A stretch of DNA of 64,000 bases, from the NCBI RefSeq assembly GCF_018881755.1, contig NZ_JACVPS010000006.1:62001-126000 (forward strand), given 5' to 3'. The position numbers and the translations under genes are program-made. The notes under the pieces are model-generated. The model was not told the origin of the DNA. It was given only the letters and a program-made list of their open reading frames with translations, and ran no database searches. Below are positions 7,349 to 13,571 of the stretch, in pieces. Every line of letters starts with the position of its first letter. The stretch's first letter is position 1. This DNA is from Polynucleobacter finlandensis (GTDB lineage Bacteria; Pseudomonadota; Gammaproteobacteria; Burkholderiales; Burkholderiaceae).

Positions 7349-7725
7349 TGCTTAGCCACTTTGGTGCATTGATAAACAAAGGATTGAATATCGGTTGTCT
7401 GATCTCCTACCCTTATAGACCTAACAGCTCTACCGACTATTTCATCAAAGTCTAATACCATATAACCACCTTGCATTTTTGTTTGGTTATCACAGTCTAT
7501 CTGCTCCATTCCATAGGAGACTTTGTTACCAAAATTACGGCAATAGGTTTTGTAGTTCCATGTATCAAACACAGCTTTTGACTTGCTGATACTTAGTGAC
7601 TGTGTATATGCTGGATTCTGAAGATCGTGGCAAGAGTAGGTCTTAGGTTTATCAAAGGAGCTCAACTGGTCACAACCCACTAGTAAACCAGTGGTAACCA
7701 GTAGGGGCATAAGCAGTCTCTTCAT
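7345..7725 (-). CDS. Small lipoprotein, CDQL family member 2
   Basis: A 126-residue lipoprotein with signal RLLMPLLVTTGLLVGC and a mature start of CDQLSSFDKPKTYSC. It is paralogous to 6965-7348, with the same cysteine layout, DEIVGRAV against DEVAGTLV, and a terminal YQCTK. The start at 7725 is chosen for GAGGA upstream; a more upstream ATG at 7755 would add an unlikely tail before the signal. Its signal-peptide DNA matches that of the gene at 9421-9798 rather than its paralogue. Function unknown. Confidence 0.7.
   Translation of the reverse strand: MKRLLMPLLVTTGLLVGCDQLSSFDKPKTYSCHDLQNPAYTQSLSISKSKAVFDTWNYKTYCRNFGNKVSYGMEQIDCDNQTKMQGGYMVLDFDEIVGRAVRSIRVGDQTTDIQSFVYQCTKVAKQ
7671..7704. repeat. 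Duplicated signal-peptide DNA, type 2 (copy 1; copy 2 at 9744-9777)
   Basis: The 34 bases coding for the TTGLLVGC end of the signal peptide match 9744-9777 with three differences, although the two mature proteins (CDQL family and WGPP family) are unrelated. Confidence 0.75.
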
Positions 7726-7755
7726 GGTTGTTCCTCGCATGATGGCTGAAGCCAT

Positions 7756-8124
7756 CTATCTACTTCTGTTCTCAATAATAGAATCGGGGGCACTTTGTAA
7801 GTTTTGTCTCTTGAATTCGGGATCGGTTGGTCTTAGGCATCGAAAATTCAATTCAAAACGAAACATTCCATCTACCCATGTAGTGCCATTACTCTTCTCA
7901 CTGAGCGTATATACCTCAAGGTTTCCTAGTTTTTGACATTGCTCTCCAGCTTCTTCATATGCAATTCTTTTGGCTGCTGGGATTCCACCTTTACCAAATG
8001 ATGCAGAGGTTGCAATGGTGTAGGTATCTAAGCCTATCTTTATTACTCCAGAGGTCGAGGAACATCCAGAGATAGCGATAGTTATCAGGATTAAAGTACT
8101 CAGATAAATGTTTATTCTCTTCAC
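7756..8124 (-). CDS. Small lipoprotein with GVIKIGLDTYTIATSA segment
   Basis: A 122-residue lipoprotein with lipobox AISGC (Cys about 21) followed by SSTSG. The mature start GVIKIGLDTYTIATSA and the later KRIAYEEAGEQCQKLG are typical of a widespread family of small proteobacterial lipoproteins of unknown function. The start is GTG at 8124, with GAGGA seven bases upstream, and overlaps the stop of the preceding gene (GTGA). The C-terminal 25 residues are polar and probably disordered. Confidence 0.7.
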   Translation of the reverse strand: MKRINIYLSTLILITIAISGCSSTSGVIKIGLDTYTIATSASFGKGGIPAAKRIAYEEAGEQCQKLGNLEVYTLSEKSNGTTWVDGMFRFELNFRCLRPTDPEFKRQNLQSAPDSIIENRSR

Positions 8125-8393
8125 GGCAAGTCCTCAAAGGGTTCACGAGTAATAATCCCAACTCTCACCCCAATGGGACTAGGGTCAACTGGGGATACTG
8201 AAGGTTCTGTGCGGTTATAGAAGGACTCATCCTCAGCACTACGAGTGAAAGCATTAGCTCGATCTATTTCTGCTTGTTTCCTTGCTGCAAGTTCACTAGC
8301 TGGAACAACCATGTGCTTTATTAGGCGAGCCTGTTCTTGCTCTTTGAAGGTCATCAATCCTTTGACCTTGCCTACGTATTCGAGGTCATTCAT
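8121..8393 (-). CDS. Small soluble protein, unknown
   Basis: A 90-residue charged protein without a signal peptide, unlike most of its neighbours. The first half is probably helical (FKEQEQARLIKH and ASELAARKQAEIDRA); the second half is Pro- and Ser-rich (EPSVSPVDPSPIG). The end overlaps the GTG start of the lipoprotein gene. The ribosome site upstream of 8393 is weak. Family not recognised. Confidence 0.45.
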   Translation of the reverse strand: MNDLEYVGKVKGLMTFKEQEQARLIKHMVVPASELAARKQAEIDRANAFTRSAEDESFYNRTEPSVSPVDPSPIGVRVGIITREPFEDLP

Positions 8394-8402
8394 TGTTGAT
8401 AT

Positions 8403-8780
8403 TTATCGCTTGCAGACAAACTTCATTATTCCCTCAGTTATCGTATCGGGTGCAATTGGTTCCCATTGTTCAGATGTTGTAGCCCCAGATGTAGTTAATT
8501 TTCCGGTATTATCCAAATCATCATAGAACATTGAGTATCGATTTATTTTCTCTCTGGTTTTGCAGTTAATAGTCGAATTCAATTTTGCGCTAAGGTCTCC
8601 ATATTTACCTCTAGTGCCATAATTTACTTTTTCCCAAAAGGTCACAGAATTACCACTTCTTTGCGTTGACTGGGAATCTACAAAGAAAGTATCCCCATAA
8701 GAGTTTTTATCAACATAAACCCAATTACTAGCATTTGCTAAAAGTGGAATCATCAAGACTATAAAAAGTAACTTCTTCAT
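8403..8780 (-). CDS. Surface-adhesin E-like periplasmic protein
   Basis: A 125-residue protein with a cleaved signal (LLFIVLMIPLLANA) and a mature domain WVYVDKNSYGDTFFVD, then TFWEKVNYGTRGKYGD, INCKTREKI and a final MKFVCKR. The W-x-V...D-x-FFVD, W-x-K-x-NY and two-cysteine pattern match the small domain named after Haemophilus protein E (surface-adhesin E). Most members are uncharacterised exported proteins, so an adhesin role should not be assumed. The ATG overlaps the previous stop by 4 bp. Confidence 0.65.
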   Translation of the reverse strand: MKKLLFIVLMIPLLANASNWVYVDKNSYGDTFFVDSQSTQRSGNSVTFWEKVNYGTRGKYGDLSAKLNSTINCKTREKINRYSMFYDDLDNTGKLTTSGATTSEQWEPIAPDTITEGIMKFVCKR

Positions 8781-8977
8781 TTCTTAGGCATCCTTCCACC
8801 AGCCTTTAGGCACTCATCTAAAGTCTTATAGGGTTTAAAGTTCTTTGTCTGTGAGTAGTAGGTAGAGTTAGGGGCATGACAGATGCCTGTCTTACTCATC
8901 TTTACAGGCTGAGATTGGGCATAAGCACCCGTTACCAGGAAGAGTATGGCAGCTAACGAGATTAGTATTTTTTTCAT
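8777..8977 (-). CDS. Small secreted SKTGICH...KNFKPY protein
   Basis: A 66-residue protein with a signal peptide (cleavage after GAYA) and a mature part carrying MSKTGICHAPNSTYY, TKNFKPYKTLDEC and LKAGGRMPK. This motif set is common in short exported proteins and as a tail on some secreted HNH-type nucleases. Two cysteines could form one disulfide. Here only the small module is present. Its ATG overlaps the TGA of the frameshifted gene upstream. Confidence 0.65.
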   Translation of the reverse strand: MKKILISLAAILFLVTGAYAQSQPVKMSKTGICHAPNSTYYSQTKNFKPYKTLDECLKAGGRMPKK

Positions 8978-9163
8978 TTAGAAATCCTTGGTACACATTG
9001 ACTGAGTGATTCAGTTGCATTCTTAAATCCTAAATCCAGAAATTCAGACTTAGCTTGCTTGATAGTCAAATTGGAGGAGCTTGTGGAAGTTGGGGCGTTG
9101 GCATCCTATTAATGAGAATGTAACAGTAGGTAGTAGCGCTGCCTTAATAGAATTTTTAGTCAC
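8974..9163 (-). pseudogene. Frameshifted small lipoprotein gene
   Basis: A GTG at 9163, overlapping the end of the preceding gene, opens TKNSIKAALLPTVTFSLIGC, a good lipoprotein signal with a lipobox Cys. That frame then runs into unrelated sequence and stops. One frame over, starting just at the Cys codon (about 9108), the DNA is open to TGA at 8974 and encodes DANAPTSTSSSNLTIKQAKS followed by LGFKNATESLSQCV. This is a plausible mature end of a small-lipoprotein family. Together they look like one gene of about 60 codons broken by a one- or two-base indel near the lipobox. A sequencing error would give the same picture. Confidence 0.6.
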
Positions 9164-9353
9164 ACTCAATTTCATGTGTTGAACTCCAAATATAGGGGTC
9201 ATCACAAATTGATTTACCATTTATGGTTACCTCCCAGCCCATGAGATAGCCATTACCTCCAACCATCTTTGCTGCAATTGCTGCAGATGTTCCTGCAGTT
9301 AGAACTCCAATAAAATAAGCAATTAACACGTGTTTAAGAGTAAATTTCTTCAT
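9156..9353 (-). CDS. Small membrane-anchored protein, GYLMGWEV type
   Basis: A 65-residue protein with one N-terminal hydrophobic segment (VLIAYFIGVLTAGTSAAIAA), either an anchor or a signal. A short domain GNGYLMGWEVTINGKSICDD ends in EIECD and has two cysteines. The GYLxGWxV...IC.DPYxW...EIEC pattern recurs in short beta- and gammaproteobacterial proteins of unknown role. The end overlaps the GTG start of the broken lipoprotein gene. Confidence 0.6.
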   Translation of the reverse strand: MKKFTLKHVLIAYFIGVLTAGTSAAIAAKMVGGNGYLMGWEVTINGKSICDDPYIWSSTHEIECD

Positions 9354-9420
9354 AATCCATCCCTCTATTTATAACTATCGAACGTCTGTTAGGCTATATC
9401 AGCTACATAAAAATCAGGCG

Positions 9421-9798
9421 CTATCTTGAGCGACAAGCATTGCCCTCATATCGCCAGTTTGTTATGACTCTATTGGCAACTGTAAAGGTTGTCGAGCAGT
9501 TGGAGTTATAAGCAAAACCAGGAGAGCCTCCTACTGGGTTTGTGTATGCTGTATTTCCGACATATGTTGTTTGATAACTTGGTGCAACGCCTGGGATATA
9601 GCCAGAATTGGATTTGCTGTATGTAAGGTATTTAACCCCATCAGACTGGTAAACACTGCTAGGTGGTCCCCATGATGAAACTAAGGCGCTCTCTTGGGAG
9701 CCCACCCATGAGTTAAGCACCTTTTCATAATTTGCAGTTGTTGCACAACCGACTAGTAACCCAGTGGTCACCAGTAGTAAACCTAGGATCTTCTTCAT
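9421..9798 (-). CDS. Small lipoprotein with WxG...WGPP motif
   Basis: A 125-residue lipoprotein. The signal KILGLLLVTTGLLVGC shares its DNA with the gene at 7345-7725, and the mature part begins CATTANYEKVLNSWVGSQES, then LVSSWGPPSSVY, KYLTYSKSNSGYIPG and a C-terminal NWRYEGNACRSR. The W-x-G...L...WG-x-P...YLTY...GN-x-C pattern marks a common family of small proteobacterial lipoproteins of unknown function. ATG 9798 is preferred to TTG 9804 because it follows an AGGG site and matches the parallel start at 10416. Confidence 0.7.
   Translation of the reverse strand: MKKILGLLLVTTGLLVGCATTANYEKVLNSWVGSQESALVSSWGPPSSVYQSDGVKYLTYSKSNSGYIPGVAPSYQTTYVGNTAYTNPVGGSPGFAYNSNCSTTFTVANRVITNWRYEGNACRSR
9783..9798. 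repeat. Shared start-codon segment (second copy at 10401-10416)
   Basis: Sixteen identical bases encode the first five codons (MKKIL) of both 9421-9798 and 9808-10416, and similarity continues about ten bases into the ribosome-binding region. Confidence 0.6.
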
Positions 9799-9807
9799 TT
9801 TCAACCC

Positions 9808-10416
9808 TTACATATTCTTAAGAATTTCAGTCTTCTTAGCGTTGTACTCATCCTGAGTTATTAATCCCTTTTTGAGCATAGTGTTTAGATCTTCTAGCTT
9901 TTTAGCTGGGTTTGGCATTTCACTTGCTGTCTGTGATTTACCGGCTGGTGTAATTGCCGCTCTAGCTGGGCTAGGCTTGGCTGATTCAGCCATTGGAGTT
10001 GTGGTACGAATAATGCTCTCACCATCTTTAACTTGCTCCTCTTTAACTATTGGAGTTGCAGGGCACTTCTTATCAATCTGCATTTGCTCAAGGCGTTCAT
10101 ACCTTGCTCTGGCAGCCTTTTGCTCTGCTGTCGCTGCACCACCTAAGTCCATAAAGAACCAAGGAATACCTAGAAGGAAGATCCCAGTAACACCGAGGGC
10201 TGCATTCGTTCCGATCTGTTTATCTTTATCACCATCAGCTGTTACCTGAGCAGTAACCATCTTCTGCATTTCATTAGCGATAGCATCACAAGTCTTAGTT
10301 TCATCCCCAACTTGAGCGACAGGCACTGGATTAGCAACACTACTTGCACAACCAGTCATAAAGATGGATGCGGAAAATATGGATATTGAGACAAATACAG
10401 CTAGGATCTTCTTCAT
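9808..10416 (-). CDS. Lipoprotein with C-terminal SHOCT domain
   Basis: A 202-residue lipoprotein, first gene of the minus-strand train. Signal with lipobox FMTGC, then a helical region (DETKTCDAIANEMQKMV). A hydrophobic stretch, LGVTGIFLLGIPWFFMDL, is flanked by NAALG and GGAATAEQKAARARYERL. A Pro/Ala/Ser linker leads to the last 30 residues, KLEDLNTMLKKGLITQDEY followed by KKTEIL, a clear SHOCT module, which is thought to mediate oligomerisation. ATG 10416 was chosen for GAAGG upstream. A promoter precedes it. Confidence 0.75.
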   Translation of the reverse strand: MKKILAVFVSISIFSASIFMTGCASSVANPVPVAQVGDETKTCDAIANEMQKMVTAQVTADGDKDKQIGTNAALGVTGIFLLGIPWFFMDLGGAATAEQKAARARYERLEQMQIDKKCPATPIVKEEQVKDGESIIRTTTPMAESAKPSPARAAITPAGKSQTASEMPNPAKKLEDLNTMLKKGLITQDEYNAKKTEILKNM

Positions 10417-10437
10417 GTTCAACCTTCAGTTATATAT

Positions 10438-10466
10438 CCTATAACTATACGCTTCGGCAGTGGCAA
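10438..10466 (-). promoter_or_regulatory. Candidate promoter of the small-protein operon
   Basis: On the minus strand TTGCCA (10466-10461) and TATAGG (10443-10438) are 17 bases apart, predicting a start near 10431, 15 bases before the ATG at 10416. No other clear promoter was seen inside the train. Confidence 0.45.
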
Positions 10467-10585
10467 CTGATATAGGGGGCTTCGCTAGGTAGTCCTTGGA
10501 ATAGTCGAGCTAACATCCAAAGAATCAACAGAGGGTCTGGTTTTACAGCTCTACTATGTCGCTCTACCTAGCTAGGCTTTAATCG

Positions 10586-11950
10586 TTAGTGGATGGCTAC
10601 CTTAAGTAGCTCTGGGTGTAACTGTTCAAGCTTGTATCCTTCTCCATAGCCCTTCAGTTCGCTAGAACCTTTGGAGCTGTGCCCTGTGATCGTCTCTCTC
10701 ACATCAAGTGGGATCATCTTCTCTCTCATGCGAGTTGATATGAAGTGACGGAACTCGTGACTGTTTATATCCACGAAATCTAGTGAAGCATTGACAGCTG
10801 CAGAGGCATTAGTGCCACCATCTTTCTTACCATACTGAGGGAAGAGATATTCAGCCTTACCAGCCTGTCTCACAGCCTCGTGAGCAGCCTCTAGCGATAT
10901 ACCTACCAAGGGTATAGCCCTTTCAGATTCATTGGTCTTGAGCCTTCTAAAGGCATTGGGGACTACTGTAATGAATGGAATCTCCAAGGGTGTTCCCGAG
11001 GCATCTACAAGGTGTACATCTTCCACTTTAGCTACTGCTAGTTCAGCAATACGCATGCCTGTATTTAGTAGGATCTTGGCTATCAAGTGTGAGCTGGTCT
11101 TGCTTGTTCTGATTGTTGCTAAGAGCTTCTCTAGCTTCACTGTTGTGATGGGTTTCTTGGGCTTGGCATCTAGACCTTCACCGGGTATATCAATAGACGA
11201 AAAGGGAGACTTCTTCTCCACTCCTAGCTCAAGGAAAGCCTTTGCGACTATAGCCCCAAGTTGGTTTAACTCTCGTCTGATTGTGGTGGTCTTAACCTTA
11301 CTATTGAGCCGATCACTTACGTAATCATGAGCCATGCTTCGAGGGATGTCCGTAACAACCATATCCCCGTGTAACTTAATGAACTTGGAGATACAACTGG
11401 TTGAATCATAGGTGTGACCAGTGGAGGGCTTCTTATGTCTTGAGAGGTAATCTGATAGGGCTACTGAGAGAGTTGTGGGGATGGTGGCTACGTTAGATAT
11501 ATCAGTCATCTTGGATAGCAGTGAGAGCTCTGGAGGGAGGCTTCCATTAGTCGCAAGCAGCTTTTGGAGATACTCCATTACTTCAGTTTGAACTGTGTCC
11601 CGTTCACCATCTATGTAGACCTGTTCACCACCAGTGAGAGTTTCGAATCCACCTTCCTTAAGTCCTGCAAAACCATTAGCCTTAAGTAGGGCTAGGAGCT
11701 TTAGTAGGGTAGTAGAACCAGTAACACCTTTCTCAAGTTGTGACCATTCCCGTTCTTGGAGACCATTGAGCTTAGTGATTGCAGCCACCGCTTCAGCACC
11801 ATTAGCAGCTGAAACCCCAGTAGCCTTCTTTACGAACCTTGGAAGGTTATGAGCCTCTCGGATTGCCAGTGGGATCACTCTGCGGTAGTAGACCATCCCA
11901 TCTTGAACTATCGAATATTGCCACTTGAAATCTTTAGCTGCTTTAGCCAT
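10586..11950 (-). CDS. Tyrosine recombinase / integrase
   Basis: A 454-residue integrase. The C-terminal catalytic domain shows R300 in LLNTGMRIAEL, H398-x-x-R401 in SHEFRHFIS, H424 in ITGHSSKGS, and a Tyr nucleophile at Y435 or Y439 in GYGEGYK. An N-terminal region with YYRRVIPLAIRE and a central core-binding domain (about 160-240) precede it. It integrates or excises the island by strand exchange at the neighbouring tRNA-Arg gene. Its start lies about 150 bases from the tRNA 3' end, in the orientation typical of tRNA-specific islands. The ribosome site AGGGG adjoins a perfect hairpin (11960-11978), which may limit expression. No excisionase is recognisable nearby. Confidence 0.9.
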   Translation of the reverse strand: MAKAAKDFKWQYSIVQDGMVYYRRVIPLAIREAHNLPRFVKKATGVSAANGAEAVAAITKLNGLQEREWSQLEKGVTGSTTLLKLLALLKANGFAGLKEGGFETLTGGEQVYIDGERDTVQTEVMEYLQKLLATNGSLPPELSLLSKMTDISNVATIPTTLSVALSDYLSRHKKPSTGHTYDSTSCISKFIKLHGDMVVTDIPRSMAHDYVSDRLNSKVKTTTIRRELNQLGAIVAKAFLELGVEKKSPFSSIDIPGEGLDAKPKKPITTVKLEKLLATIRTSKTSSHLIAKILLNTGMRIAELAVAKVEDVHLVDASGTPLEIPFITVVPNAFRRLKTNESERAIPLVGISLEAAHEAVRQAGKAEYLFPQYGKKDGGTNASAAVNASLDFVDINSHEFRHFISTRMREKMIPLDVRETITGHSSKGSSELKGYGEGYKLEQLHPELLKVAIH

Positions 11951-11959
11951 GAACTACCC

Positions 11960-11978
11960 CTGTTAGCATTCCTAACAG
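11960..11978. promoter_or_regulatory. Hairpin/operator adjoining the integrase ribosome site
   Basis: CTGTTAG and CTAACAG form a perfect 7-bp inverted repeat with a 5-base loop. On the coding strand the second arm runs directly into AGGGG, the likely Shine-Dalgarno sequence, six to seven bases before the ATG at 11950. It could hide the ribosome site in mRNA or be a repressor operator. Confidence 0.55.
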
Positions 11979-12011
11979 TCATAGTACTCTCATTTCGATA
12001 ATGTACAAAAG

Positions 12012-12030
12012 TGACCAGTGAGTTGACCAG
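12012..12030. repeat. TGACCAG direct repeat pair
   Basis: TGACCAG at 12012-12018 recurs at 12024-12030, a spacing close to one helical turn, between the integrase and the tRNA. It could be an arm-type binding site for the integrase or an accessory factor. Confidence 0.35.
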
Positions 12031-12050
12031 ATTAGTATCCAGAAAATCGA

Positions 12051-12090
12051 CCTGTAAGCCTTATATCTATTGAGTCTATTGGCTTACAGG
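12051..12090. repeat. 10-bp perfect inverted repeat at the island border
   Basis: CCTGTAAGCC (12051-12060) and GGCTTACAGG (12081-12090) are exact reverse complements around a 20-base spacer. The second arm ends 12 bases from the tRNA 3' end. It may be a recombination protein site or a terminator for the tRNA, though no T-run follows. Confidence 0.6.
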
Positions 12091-12101
12091 GTGGTTTGGA
12101 G

Positions 12102-12173
12102 TCCCGCCGACAGGAATCGAACCTGTATCCCACGCTTAGGAGGCATGTGCACTATCCATTGTGCTACGGCGAG
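12102..12173 (-). tRNA. tRNA-Arg (anticodon CCU)
   Basis: The minus strand folds as a complete cloverleaf. The acceptor stem CTCGCCG pairs with CGGCGGG (one G-T pair). The D stem is GCAC/GTGC, the anticodon stem CATGC/GCGTG with loop CTCCTAA (anticodon CCT), and the T arm ACAGG-TTCGATT-CCTGT, with discriminator A. CCA is not encoded. It reads the rare AGG codon. This tRNA is a known preferred site for integrases, and the island's recombinase lies beside its 3' end. Confidence 0.9.
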
Positions 12174-12197
12174 CTGAAAAATATGGTATTGAAACTA

Positions 12198-12317
12198 TTA
12201 CCAACCACAAAGAGCCCAAACCTGGTTTGTTAAGGCAACCATCATAGTGGGTGCAAAGTAACTTGAAAATACTGCCGCCAAAATGAACAAGGCAGCAATG
12301 TAAAGAGTCCACCGCAT
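12198..12317 (-). CDS. 39-residue single-helix membrane protein
   Basis: A short frame begins at ATG 12317, with a GAAGAG-type ribosome site just upstream, and encodes MRWTLYIAALFILAAVFSSY followed by FAPTMMVALTNQVWALCGW. It has one clear membrane helix and lies 16 bases downstream of the MFS carrier on the same strand. Composition looks like real coding sequence, but it is too short to be certain and I do not know the family. Confidence 0.45.
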   Translation of the reverse strand: MRWTLYIAALFILAAVFSSYFAPTMMVALTNQVWALCGW

Positions 12318-12333
12318 GAGACTCTTCTTTCTT

Positions 12334-13566
12334 TTAGGCTGTAGCAGGTCGGTGGATTGCACGTTCTTTGACGGGTAGATTGATCATGAAAGCAAAAACG
12401 CCCAAGGCAATGGCAATTTCCCAAACAATTAAGTACGAGCCGGTCTTATCGAATAGATAGCCACCCAAGTATGCGCCGCAAAAGCTGCCCAGTTGGTGTG
12501 AAAAGAAAATTAAACCAGAAAGCATGGTGAGGTATTTAACACCGAAGATCTGGGCAACAATCCCATTGGTGAGGGGGATGGTAGAAAGCCAGAGGAAACC
12601 CATCATCGAAGCAAAGATGTAGGTAGTCATGGGGCTTAGTGGTAGCCATAGGAAGCCAATGATGGCTATAGATCTTCCCAAATAGATGCCAGACAGTAAG
12701 TAACGCTTAGGGAAGTGTTGGCCTAACATGCCTGCAGCATAGGTGCCAAAGATATTGAACAGTCCAATTAGGGCTAAAGCAGTTGTTGCAACGGCAGGTG
12801 CACCAACATCAGGATAAATCTTGGATAAATCCTTCAGGTAAGGGGCAAGGTGAACGGCAATAAAGACCACCTGAAAGCCGCAAACAAAATAACCCAAAGT
12901 CAGGAATCTAAAGCTTGGATTTTTAATGGCCTCGCGCAAGGCCTCTTTGATCGTTTGATCGCCGAGATTATGTGTGTGAACAAAATTCTTTTCACGCAAC
13001 ATAAAGGCAATTGGGATCATCAGACTGGCCATCAAGGCAAGTATCAGGAGCGCATCTTGCGAGCCAAAATTACTTAACAAGCCTTGCTCTGTTGGAATCA
13101 TCAGGAATTGCCCGAATGATCCTGCTGCTGCTGCAATACCCATTGCCCAAACACGCTTATCTGCAGAGACGTTGCGTCCTAAGATGCCGTAGATCACGCT
13201 ATAAGTCGTTGCTGTTTGTGCAAGACCAATGAGTAGACCACCAGCAAATGTAAAGTTCAATACATCGCTCGAGAGAGCCATTCCAGTCAATCCAAGCGCA
13301 TACAAAATACCACCGGCAATCATGATTTTGAACGCACCATAGCGATCCGCTAGTGCTCCAGTGATCGGCTGAAAGGCGCCCCAAATGAGATTTTGCAACG
13401 CAATAGTCAGAGCAAAGGTTTCTCTACCCCAGCCATTAGCAGAGGTGATAGGTAGGTTGAATAAGCCAAAGCCATGGCGGATACCCATGGATAGCGTCAC
13501 CATGAGGCCGCCAAATATCAATACTTGTTTGAGAGATAGTGAGTTTGCTGGCTTGTTATCAGACAT
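12334..13566 (-). CDS. MFS transporter, oxalate/formate-antiporter-like
   Basis: A 410-residue carrier with twelve predicted helices. The first loop has WGRETFALTIALQNLIWG and GALADRYGAFKIMIAGG, the MFS motif A region (G-x-LADRYG). Overall style matches the OFA/monocarboxylate branch, which moves organic anions. It lies 5 bases downstream of a class III CoA transferase, so the pair probably imports a carboxylic acid and activates it as a CoA thioester. The substrate cannot be read from the sequence; oxalate is only one possibility, and no oxalyl-CoA decarboxylase is nearby. Confidence 0.75.
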   Translation of the reverse strand: MSDNKPANSLSLKQVLIFGGLMVTLSMGIRHGFGLFNLPITSANGWGRETFALTIALQNLIWGAFQPITGALADRYGAFKIMIAGGILYALGLTGMALSSDVLNFTFAGGLLIGLAQTATTYSVIYGILGRNVSADKRVWAMGIAAAAGSFGQFLMIPTEQGLLSNFGSQDALLILALMASLMIPIAFMLREKNFVHTHNLGDQTIKEALREAIKNPSFRFLTLGYFVCGFQVVFIAVHLAPYLKDLSKIYPDVGAPAVATTALALIGLFNIFGTYAAGMLGQHFPKRYLLSGIYLGRSIAIIGFLWLPLSPMTTYIFASMMGFLWLSTIPLTNGIVAQIFGVKYLTMLSGLIFFSHQLGSFCGAYLGGYLFDKTGSYLIVWEIAIALGVFAFMINLPVKERAIHRPATA

Positions 13567-13571
13567 TGGGT

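Larger units (their letters stand above)
5733..12101 (-). mobile_element. Right-hand part of a genomic island inserted at tRNA-Arg(CCU)
   Basis: A tyrosine recombinase reads away from the 3' end of a tRNA-Arg gene, with only about 150 bases between, and is followed by a block of small accessory genes with no housekeeping function. This is the usual architecture of tRNA-targeting islands. The right border is placed at the tRNA 3' end. No second copy of the tRNA 3' sequence was seen to the left in this window, so the island may extend past base 1 and could include the cytochrome cluster and the two leftmost genes. The left coordinate given is therefore a minimum. Confidence 0.6.

Noticed and set aside
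7741..7756. GATGGC...GCCATC hairpin as an internal terminator of the small-gene operon
   Set aside because: The stem is only 6 bp without a T-run and overlaps the end of an upstream gene, so it is not convincing as a terminator.
11960..11978. LexA/SOS box before the integrase (CTGT...ACAG)
   Set aside because: The spacing between CTGT and ACAG is 11 bases, not the 8 required for a LexA box.
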